Positions 1-7,079 of a stretch of 8,952 nt of DNA are shown here, piece after piece. The notes under the pieces were generated by a model. The model was not told the origin of the DNA. It worked only from the letters and a program-made list of their open reading frames with translations, and made no database searches. This stretch comes from Erysipelotrichaceae bacterium (GTDB lineage: Bacteria; Bacillota_I; Bacilli_A; Erysipelotrichales; Coprobacillaceae). Made by a program: the position numbers and the translations under genes. Location: positions 1 to 8,952 of the forward strand of contig JAJQDJ010000048.1 of the NCBI GenBank assembly GCA_021202205.1. The letters are read 5' to 3'. How positions within the stretch are numbered: position 1 is the first letter of the stretch; each line of letters starts with the position of its first letter.

Positions 1-51
1 TGAATTTATTTAAAAATCTTTTAAATTTCTTCTTGACATTTTACCAGACGA

Positions 52-983
52 CTATCTATTTGTTGTAGCCATTCTAAACCATGTATAGTTTTCACCTTTT
101 AATGATACTGATAATTGATATACATTTTTAGGTGAACTACATCCGCCAAATCCGCCATCACCAATTGCATGGATATCGGCACCTGTTTCCTTCATTTTTA
201 ATGCTATTAAACGAATCGTATCAGGATCCGCGCATTCAACAGAACTATTTAAAAATGACATAGTTAAAGTCCCTGGTTTATAACGATGAACATATTCAAC
301 CAATTCTCTAATCAGTTCAACAGTAATGCCATGTCTTGATCCTGGTGCAGGTAAATCAATACAATCTGCGCCGGCATCAATAAGTTGTTTTATAATATCT
401 TTGGCATCATAATCCGCTAACGGATCACCTAATACCTTTTCATGAATGCCATCTTCCCATTTTCCCGGAAAATAAGCATTTGATTACCACATATTTCTCT
501 TGCTATCTTTGTTGCAGCAATGACATCATTTATTGAAGTTCCACTACCAGGGTTACCACCTAAAACAATAAAATCAGCACCTAAATCTAAACATGTTTGA
601 ATATGTTCTGGTGTTGCTAGCATTCCTTCACGTTTATAAAGAGCTTTCTTACCACCATCATTATACCCTTTTTTAGGACATCCTAAATAAATTCCAATAG
701 GTCTACGACATTTTTCTTTTAATTGTTGAAATGTTAACCCACAAAGTCCTAGATTATTTGATAAATCATCTAAATCCATAGTATTTAGCATAACCATATC
801 AGCACCAAAGCTAAACATTAATTCACTATTAGTAACGCCTCTAACAAGTCCTGTTCCAGCAAATAATAGATGCTGTCCCATTACTACACGTCCTTCAGAC
901 TTAAAAATAGATTCTTTTAATTCTGATGCACTCTTTTTCTCAAAATCACTACCTGTTGCACTAATTAATCTAATAGTACTCAT
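52..983 (-). pseudogene. Uncharacterised TIM-barrel-like protein (probable DUF7916), single frameshift
   Basis: Last gene of the sugar operon. The N-terminal piece runs from ATG 983 and stops at 429. The remainder continues in another frame to TAG 52-54. Adding one base in the GG at 467-468 gives an uninterrupted 310-residue protein that passes through GKWEDGIHEKVLGDP, DLPAPGSRHGIT and GDGGFGGC. Motifs such as VTNSELMFSFGADMV, GADFIVLGGNPGSGT and GADIHAIGDGG look like successive beta/alpha units of a TIM barrel. From memory this matches a family catalogued as DUF7916, often mislabelled as a haloacid-dehalogenase-like hydrolase; I see no HAD DxDx(T/V) motif. Its biochemical role is unknown to me, though the family recurs beside PTS sugar genes. 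ATG 983 overlaps the ancestral TGA of the upstream GH1 gene (ATGA), so translation was probably coupled. Gene identity is fairly sure; function is not. Confidence 0.75.
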
Positions 984-1015
984 TCTAAATCTTCACCATC
1001 AGTTTTAATAACTTT

Positions 1016-2434
1016 TTAATACCAATAGAAAGAATCCTTCTTAGAGCGATGCAAATCCCCTTCACCCTTGTCATTCATATCAACATAGATAAAGCCATAA
1101 CGTTTATCCATTTGTCCTGTTGTAAATGATACCAAATCAATCGGTGCCCAAGTTGTATATCCAAAAATATTAACGCCTTCTTTGCGAGCTTTCATTAAAC
1201 TTCTGATATGTTCTCTAAAATAATTAATACGATAATCATCATGAATAGAGCCATCTTCTTCAACTTTATCATAAGCACCCAAACCATTTTCAACATCAAA
1301 TAATGGAATCTGATATCTATCATATAAGAAGTGTAAGAAATATTCATATCCTACAGGATCAATCTGCCATCCCCAATCAGATGCTTTCAAATAAGGATTA
1401 GATATGCTTCCTTGTCCTCCTGCTGTTTTTAAAGCATCACCTTCATTTGTATGCGTAGTAACAACATTAGACATATAATATGAATAAGCTAAGAAATCTG
1501 CCTTACCTTTCATCAAATCTTCTTTATCTTCATCAGTTATATCTAAAACAACATTGTTTTCTTCCCAGATACGTGAAGCATAAGAAGGATAATAACCTCT
1601 TATCATAGTATCTGCACAATAACCAAACATATTTTGGAACGCTTTATAACTTAATAGTACATCATTAGGATCACATGTGTATGGATAACAGCAGAATCCT
1701 GCAACCATTGTTCCAACTTTAATATCAGGATCAATTTCATGGGCAACTTGGACAGCTTTTGCAGCCGCAACCATTTGATTATGCAACTCACTGTAAGCTA
1801 CCTGCTTACCTTCTTTAACATCAAAATGTAATAAAATATTTATTTCATTAAAAGTAAGCCATTTATTGACCAAATCCTTATATTCGCTAAAACACACACG
1901 AGCAAATTCAACAAATTGATGAATCATTTCTCGATTAGCCCAAGCGCCATAAGTTTCCTCTAAGCAAACAGGTTCGTCATATTTATATAATGTAATAACT
2001 GGATCCATTCCATATTTACGACACTCTTCAAATAATGAACGATAGAAGTCAACCCCTGCCTGATTGATTCCACCTTCTACACCATAAGGATAAATTCTAG
2101 CCCATGAAATAGTTGTATTAAATGTTGTAAAGCCCATCTCTGCAAGCAAGGCAATATCTTCTTTATAACGATGATAAAAATCAATACCCACATGATTTGT
2201 AGATCTTATATCATCAAAAATTTCATATTTTGCACCTTCAGGTAAGTGGTCAAATTGACGCATTTTACCACGCGTACCATCCACATTTAAATAATGTATA
2301 TAACGATTATTAGTAGTTGTTCCTGGATCGCCAAAATCTACTTGAACAGGACTTTTACCATCTTCATCCCAAGCTCCTTCACATTGAGCCGCACTGATAG
2401 AACCACCCCATAAAAATTTATCTGGAAAACTCAT
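1016..2434 (-). CDS. GH1 6-phospho-beta-glycosidase A, C-terminus cut by a late stop codon
   Basis: Glycoside hydrolase family 1, a cytoplasmic enzyme expected to cleave PTS-phosphorylated beta-glycosides into a sugar 6-phosphate and an aglycone. The 472-residue protein starts with FLWGGSISAAQ (Q17, glycone contact). It has the acid/base Glu in TFNEIN (E197) and the nucleophile in DVENGLG (E382). The 6-phosphate pocket is the S-K-Y set in SFTTGQMDKRY (S436, K444, Y446). The conserved His of the HWDLP/HFDMP motif is replaced by Lys in TLYKYDEP (K151). AGGAGG at 2440-2445 fixes the ATG at 2434. The stop TAA at 1016-1018 is premature: reading on gives KVIKTDGEDLE and then a TGA at 980-982 overlapping the next start. 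The tandem paralogue has CAA (Gln) at exactly this codon. Losing 12 tail residues leaves all catalytic residues, so the enzyme may still work. Confidence 0.9.
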   Translation of the reverse strand: MSFPDKFLWGGSISAAQCEGAWDEDGKSPVQVDFGDPGTTTNNRYIHYLNVDGTRGKMRQFDHLPEGAKYEIFDDIRSTNHVGIDFYHRYKEDIALLAEMGFTTFNTTISWARIYPYGVEGGINQAGVDFYRSLFEECRKYGMDPVITLYKYDEPVCLEETYGAWANREMIHQFVEFARVCFSEYKDLVNKWLTFNEINILLHFDVKEGKQVAYSELHNQMVAAAKAVQVAHEIDPDIKVGTMVAGFCCYPYTCDPNDVLLSYKAFQNMFGYCADTMIRGYYPSYASRIWEENNVVLDITDEDKEDLMKGKADFLAYSYYMSNVVTTHTNEGDALKTAGGQGSISNPYLKASDWGWQIDPVGYEYFLHFLYDRYQIPLFDVENGLGAYDKVEEDGSIHDDYRINYFREHIRSLMKARKEGVNIFGYTTWAPIDLVSFTTGQMDKRYGFIYVDMNDKGEGDLHRSKKDSFYWY

Positions 2435-2439
2435 ATTAA

Positions 2440-2445
2440 CCTCCT
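2440..2445 (-). promoter_or_regulatory. Ribosome binding site of GH1 A, overlapping the GH1 B stop
   Basis: A perfect AGGAGG lies 5 nt upstream of ATG 2434 and overlaps the TAG (2444-2446) that ends the preceding GH1 gene. It shows that the two GH1 genes are a native tandem pair and that the end of GH1 B is where the ancestral gene ended, even though GH1 B is interrupted internally. Confidence 0.75.
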
Positions 2446-3908
2446 AATCTAAATCTTCACCATTCGATTTAATAACTTTTTGATACCAATAAAATGAATC
2501 TTTCTTTGAACGATGTAAATCGCCATTTCCTTCATCATCCATATCAACATACACAAAACCATAACGCTTATCCATTTGTCCTGAACTTGCTGAAACAAGA
2601 TCAATACAACCCCATGTTGTATATCCAAATAGATTGACACCTTCTTCAACAGCTTCTTTCATACATTGAATATGTTGTCTATGATAATCAATTCTTGCCT
2701 GATCATGAACAATTCCGTCATCACCTTCTGTTTCAATTAACCCTATACCATTTTCTACATCAAACAATGGTACATTGTAACGATCATTAATAAGATGCAT
2801 AAAATGCTTAAATCCAATTGGATAAATTTGCCATCCCCATGCATTTCTCTCTAAGTAAGGATTAAACAAGTGCATTCGTTCCATTACCTTCAGTTGTATC
2901 ATTTTCCTGTGGATGGATACTTATAACACCTGATTAATAATAAGAGAAACCTAAGAAGTCTGCTTTACCAACTTTCAAAACAGCCTTATCTTCTTCACTG
3001 ATATGTAAATCAATATCAAATTCTTTCCAAATTCTTGGTGCAAAGCTTGGATAAGCACCTCTTATCATTGTATCAGCACTATAAGCAAAGAAATTTTGGA
3101 AGTTTGTATATACAGCTAAAGCATCTTTAGGATCAGGTGTTAATGGATAATTCATATTACCACAAATCATTGCACCCACCTTAATATTTGGATCAATTTC
3201 ATGAGCAACGATTGTTGCTTTAGCAGCTGCAACTAATTGATTATGCATATATAGCAGGTTACGTTGTGCCATATCTTTGGGTGTATCACTACGAGGCATA
3301 ATGATATTAATTTCATTAAATGTCATCCACTTATTCACTAAATCCTTATATTCACTAAAACAAACCCTAGCAAAAGCAACAAATTCATCAATCATAGCAC
3401 GATTACGCCACCCACCATGTTGGATATTTAATGATACTGGTTCATCATATTTATATAATGTGATTACAGGATCCATACCATATTTACGACATTCCTTAAA
3501 CATATCACGATAGAATTCAACCCCTTCCTGATTAACTCCACCTTTTATACCTTCAGGATAAATTCTTGCCCAAGAAATAGATGTATTAAATGTTGTATAG
3601 CCCATTTCTGCCATTAATGCAATATCTTCTTTATAATGATGATAGAAGTCAGCAGCCACATGATTTGTATAATGTAGATCATCAAATAGTTGATATGTTG
3701 CTCCTTCTGGTAATTCATCAACTGGTTCCCAGAGCTTAGAAGCACGCTTTCCATCTTTATCTAAATACCATATTTCTCTTCTAACAGTTGTTGAGCCTGC
3801 AGTACAATAATCAACCGAAACAGGTGATTTACCTCCTTCATTCCAACCATCTTCAATTTGGGCAGCGCTAATTGATCCGCCCCATAAAAAATTACTTGGA
3901 AAACTCAT
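2444..3908 (-). pseudogene. GH1 6-phospho-beta-glycosidase B, nonsense codon plus frameshift
   Basis: Tandem paralogue of GH1 A. The N-terminal 324 residues (3908 to 2937) hold SAAQIEDGW, TLYKYDEP (K153 in place of the usual His) and TFNEIN (acid/base E199). They end at TAA 2934-2936 directly after FLGFSYY, where GH1 A continues YYMSN. Past this stop the same frame reads SGVISIHPQENDTTEGNGTNAL and then needs a one-base shift near 2865-2872 (one extra or two missing) to continue FNPYLERNAWGWQ. The C-terminal piece carries the nucleophile motif DVENGIG, the S-K-Y phosphate pocket (SASSGQMDKRY) and the intact tail YWYQKVIKSNGEDLD, ending at TAG 2444-2446. Repaired length would be about 487 residues, close to 484 for GH1 A. 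GAGGAG at 3917-3922 supports ATG 3908. As written, no product could carry both catalytic glutamates. Confidence 0.85.
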
Positions 3909-3921
3909 CTTATAATCTCCT

Positions 3922-4861
3922 CTATTTTATTTTTTCTTTGTTCATTTCCATTATTTGAATACCTTGAATCATATCTTGATGTGTATATCTATGACTCTCA
4001 TATTGATTTTCTTTTATACCTCGATGTACTTCTTCAATTTCTCCATAAAAATCATCATATATATAAGGTTTAGCATATTTTTCAATTTAACCATTATCAT
4101 AATTAACAATAATTTCTGTTGGTCGATAAAATGGTGAGCACGTTATGAAACCTTTATCACCAACAATTCTCATATTTGTATTGTAATCACGCATGGTTGC
4201 CATTTCCAATACTGCTTGACATCCATCAAAAGTTAATATGACTTTATCATATACATCAACATCGTATTGTTTCTCATATTCTACTTTCATATCTAATAAT
4301 GGTAAAGGAATCAAATCTATTATCATTGCAATATTATACATACCTACATCATATAAAGCTCCACCTTGATTTTTATCATATATATAAGATTGATTATTAT
4401 AAGGCATATCATAGCAAAATGCATTTTCAATCAATTTTATATGACCTATAATTCCTTTATTAAGTAATTCTTTCAATTCATCAACCATTGGAATAAATCT
4501 TGACTTCATAGCTTCCATGAAGAAAACTTGATTTGCTTTACTTAAATTACATAATTCCTGAATATGACTAGATGACAATGTTGAGGGTTTTTCTACTAAA
4601 ACAGATTTATGATTAAGCAATGCTTTTTTAGACCATTCGTAATGTAATTGATGTGGTAGTGCAATATATATAGCGTCAATATTGCCATCATTGATTAATT
4701 GATTATAGTCTTGATATTTTTATATTAGGATGAGAATGTTTTGCCTCATCACATTTTGATCGTGTTCCAATTGCATATAATTCACCATTGTGACTATAAG
4801 ATAAACTTTTTTCAAATCTAGAAGCGATTCTTCCATAACCAATAATTCCCCATTTAATCAC
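3922..4861 (-). pseudogene. Gfo/Idh/MocA-family NAD(P)-dependent oxidoreductase, frameshift plus nonsense codon
   Basis: Sugar or sugar-phosphate oxidoreductase. The GTG start at 4861 opens with IKWGIIGYGRIAS, a Rossmann GxGxxA nucleotide-binding loop. The frame is lost in a run of five A (4717-4721 on the plus strand), where one extra A is present. Removing it joins HPNIK to YQDYNQLINDG. ALPHQLHY, LVEKPS (the family EKP motif, near residue 91) and GGALYDVGMYN then follow. A TAA at 4087-4089 interrupts YDNG-x-IEKYAKP, and the frame runs on for 54 codons to TAG 3922-3924 with the typical C-terminus (YDDFYGEIEEVHRG, HQDMIQGIQIME). Repaired length is 312 residues, normal for the family. Start and EIIC stop overlap as GTGA, and the native stop sits 13 bp before GH1 B. 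The substrate is unknown; in this operon it could oxidise or reduce the imported glycoside or its sugar phosphate. Confidence 0.85.
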
Positions 4862-6152
4862 TTTGTTTCCTCCTCAGATGCTATTTTTTCAGTTTCCTGT
4901 TTCTCATAAGATTTAAAAAACGGATAAAAGATAATAACACCTATAATAAAATTAATGATTGGAATCAGACATGCTCTGATATCCATTCCAGACTGTACAA
5001 TAGCTAGAATAGGCGCTGGTAAACACCAAGGTGTAATAATATAAGCTTTTGTTACTAATCCTAAGGCAAATGCCTCATAAGTAACAATTGATGTAACTGT
5101 ATGAGAAATAATCATTGGAATAAAGAAATAAGGATTTAAAACAACTGGCAAGCCATAACAACAATACCAAATATAGCTGCAGGTGTACAAGCTATCGCAA
5201 ATGGTTTCATATGTTTAAGTTTTTTAGATGTCAATAATAAAAACAAAATAGGCCAAACAGAAGAAACCCACATATCTAGTCTTCCAATATTAGCAATCCA
5301 TACATGACTTAATGTTTCACCAGCTGTTGCTGCTGCAACATTCTCATTGAGCCATATTGTATTAAGTGGCGTACAAATAGCTGATAACATATTGTCACCA
5401 TTTAAACCAACAGACCATAAACAAGTCTTAATAAAATTAAATAGCGTATATGTAAAACAATTATCAGCTGCTCCTAATATTGGTAACAAGGCTGTTGTAA
5501 ACCACTGAGATATATCAAAATTAAGTATTGATCGAATACCCCAACAAATGACTGCTGTTATAAAATAGGGAATTAATGCAGAAAAGGAGTTTTCTACAGC
5601 ATCAGGAACACTACTAGGCATCTTAATTCTAACATTCCATTTATAACATAAATGAATAATATAAATTGAGACAAATCCAGCGATAATGGCAACAATTAGC
5701 CCTCCACCATTGTAATAAGTCGCATCCAATGCTGTAAAAGAATTACTCTGATCAGTCAATTCACTCATCAATACAGCTGTTTGAGTACCATTATTAGATA
5801 ATAAAATAAATGCCATTAATCCACTCAAAGCACTAGTAATCGGTTCAATATCATATTCTTTACCAAATGCTATAGCAATGGATACTGATACATACAACGC
5901 AAGCATATTCATTGTAAGAGCATTGATAATTAAAAACTTATCACAGATATCTGAAAGAAATGGTAAAACTGTCACTCCTTCAGCTAAATAATCAGGTGCT
6001 GATAAAACATATAACAATAAAAATATAGCCCCAATAATAGTAATACCCACTGATCCAACAAGTCCTTCTTGGATAGCTTTAATGGCTTTTAACTCACCAA
6101 ATCTTTTCATAGGCTTGGATATTTTATCCAGTACATTTACAAAATAGTTCAT
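4858..6152 (-). pseudogene. PTS lactose/cellobiose-type EIIC permease, broken at the NEP motif
   Basis: Membrane permease of the PTS lactose/N,N'-diacetylchitobiose/beta-glucoside family. It is strongly hydrophobic, with about ten membrane segments by eye. The family landmark MPSSVPDAVENSFSALIP is present, and FGELKAIKAIQEGL near the N-terminus is typical. Start ATG 6152 overlaps the epimerase stop (TAATG). An earlier ATG at 6176 would only read epimerase codons out of frame. The frame breaks at about 5153-5163: AAIFGI is followed directly by the out-of-frame equivalent of YGLPVVLNPYFFIP, whereas relatives have INEP-VV-YGLP. A loss of about 10 bp, including the Asn-Glu-Pro codons, fits exactly (1295 + 10 = 435 codons, normal length). 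The NEP Glu sits in the sugar site, so transport should be abolished. The family G-x-H-G motif reads GLNG here (N251). EIIA and EIIB are not in the window. Confidence 0.88.
4869..4874 (-). promoter_or_regulatory. Ribosome binding site that decides the GTG start of the oxidoreductase
   Basis: AGGAGG ends 7 nt before GTG 4861, inside the tail of the EIIC gene. The nearby ATG (in AAATGG) is out of frame, so GTG 4861 is the real start. The GTGA overlap with the EIIC stop implies translational coupling. Confidence 0.75.
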
Positions 6153-6820
6153 TATAATACTCTTAATTCCTGACAAATGGTACTATAGCTTTTATCTTTA
6201 CCAAACAATGCACTGGTACCTAGAATAAAACCTTCAACACCAATTTTTGAAAGCATAGCTATCTTTTCAGGTGAACAGGCCCCATCTATCATGACTTTAT
6301 AACCACCATAATTATCTGCTTCTTCCACAAATTTTTTAAATTTTGGAGTGACAAAATCCAAATACTTTTGTCCAGCAAAGCCAGGATTAACACTCATGAT
6401 CAGAACGTAATCACATAAATATAGTAGATCCTTAACAGTTTCAAATGATGTACCTGGATTCACTGCAATACCTGCTTTTTTTCCACAATCTTTAATCATT
6501 TGCAATGTACGGCATGCGTGAACATCTGTTTCTGGATGAATATAAATAATTGATGTGCCAATATCCGCAAACTTTTTTACATAAGCACTTGGATTCTGTA
6601 CCATTAAATGAACATCACATGGAATAGACGCATGTTTACAAAAATATTCTATATCCTGTAGTCCCATTCCAAAATTAGGCACAAAACTTCCATCCATTAC
6701 ATCCAAATGAAACAAATCGAATCCTGCACTTTCAAGATTTTTCATTTCATCCTCTAAGTTTCCAAAATTAGCACACATCATTGATGGACATAATAATTTT
6801 TCATTTTGATTCCTCCTCAT
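6152..6820 (-). CDS. Ribulose/allulose-6-phosphate 3-epimerase-like enzyme, start region apparently frameshifted
   Basis: TIM-barrel epimerase that inverts C3 of a ketose phosphate, first gene of the sugar operon. Metal and catalytic residues are visible in FHLDVMDG (H38, D40), DVHLMV (H71) and MIDGACS (D179). PSMMCANFGNL, the phosphate-site GTSALF and NPGFAGQ are also present. IHPET, NPGFAGQ and GTSALF resemble E. coli AlsE (allulose-6-phosphate 3-epimerase) more than housekeeping Rpe, which typically has HxEA and NPGFGGQ. The only ATG in frame is 6820, but it reads through a perfect ribosome binding site (6812-6817) and has no site of its own. That site points to ATG 6804, which is out of frame. 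One more A in the run at 6797-6801 would give the natural start MKKLLCPSMMC (217 residues). The listed coordinates are the open frame as it stands. The family is certain; the exact substrate is not. Confidence 0.85.
   Translation of the reverse strand: MRRNQNEKLLCPSMMCANFGNLEDEMKNLESAGFDLFHLDVMDGSFVPNFGMGLQDIEYFCKHASIPCDVHLMVQNPSAYVKKFADIGTSIIYIHPETDVHACRTLQMIKDCGKKAGIAVNPGTSFETVKDLLYLCDYVLIMSVNPGFAGQKYLDFVTPKFKKFVEEADNYGGYKVMIDGACSPEKIAMLSKIGVEGFILGTSALFGKDKSYSTICQELRVL
6812..6817 (-). promoter_or_regulatory. Ribosome binding site pointing to an out-of-frame ATG of the epimerase
   Basis: AGGAGG lies 7 nt before ATG 6804, ideal spacing. That ATG reads only eight codons before TGA in the given sequence. 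The site is therefore evidence for a one-base loss just inside the epimerase gene, not for the annotated start at 6820, which lies upstream of this site. Confidence 0.65.
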
Positions 6821-6851
6821 TATTAATATTGTATAGCTTTAACGTTATCGT

Positions 6852-6887
6852 CTCATTGATTTAATAAATATCTATTAAATCAATGAG
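6852..6887. promoter_or_regulatory. Perfect 15-bp inverted repeat, probable operator of the sugar operon
   Basis: CTCATTGATTTAATA (6852-6866) and its exact reverse complement (6873-6887) flank the six bases AATATC. No T-tract follows on either strand, so it does not look like an intrinsic terminator. It lies 32 to 67 bp upstream of the 6820 ATG, between a candidate promoter and the ribosome binding site, the usual place for a repressor operator. A dimeric regulator (for example of the GntR, LacI or RpiR type) is a reasonable inference; no regulator gene is in the window. In RNA it could also form a 15-bp A/U-rich stem. Confidence 0.6.
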
Positions 6888-6909
6888 TAATCGTTTTCTC
6901 ATTACAAAT

Positions 6910-6938
6910 ATTTTACCATTTTTTTGATATTATCTACA
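6910..6938 (-). promoter_or_regulatory. Candidate extended -10 promoter for the sugar operon
   Basis: TGGTAAAAT (TG motif plus -10 TAAAAT at 6910-6915) is preceded at 17 bp by TGTAGA (6933-6938), a weak -35 with three of six consensus bases. A start near 6903 would give a leader of about 100 nt containing the inverted repeat. A second candidate slightly upstream, TTGTGC-N16-TAATAT, cannot be excluded. Confidence 0.35.
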
Positions 6939-7035
6939 TATAATATAGGCACAATTAATGCCATTGGAATAATACTATTGGATCTATTCATAAATGATCA
7001 AAAACAGTTTTAGCCATAAAATATTAATTTGTAAT

Positions 7036-7079
7036 TCAAAAATACAAAATAAAGGATTGATTTTCAAAATCAATCCTTT
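7036..7079 (-). terminator. Intrinsic terminator after the aldo/keto reductase
   Basis: On the minus strand, GGATTGATTTT pairs with AAAATCAATCC around a very short loop (arms 7066-7079 and 7051-7064). The T-rich tract TTTATTTTGTATTTTT follows. The hairpin begins at the TAA (7079-7081) of the aldo/keto reductase and ends that two-gene operon. On the plus strand no T-tract follows, so it is directional. Confidence 0.85.

Noticed and set aside
1..51. Terminator or further gene after the last operon gene
   Set aside because: The 51 bases are A/T-rich with a partial AAATCT/TTTAAATTT symmetry but no convincing hairpin with T-tract and no start signal.
2449..2649. Second minus-strand open frame overlapping the GH1 B C-terminus
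   Set aside because: It is an alternative frame of the VENGIG-to-YWYQKVI region, which has clear GH1 similarity in the other frame.
3277..3513. Plus-strand open frame of 78 codons
   Set aside because: It lies wholly inside conserved GH1 B coding sequence on the other strand, has no family-like motifs and no ribosome binding site.
3955..4137. Plus-strand open frame of 60 codons rich in Ile and Phe
   Set aside because: It is antisense to the C-terminus of the oxidoreductase; its hydrophobic look comes from AT-rich reverse codons.
6852..6887. Inverted repeat read as an intrinsic terminator
   Set aside because: No T-tract follows the stem on either strand, the stem is A/T-rich, and the first gene of the operon lies immediately downstream.
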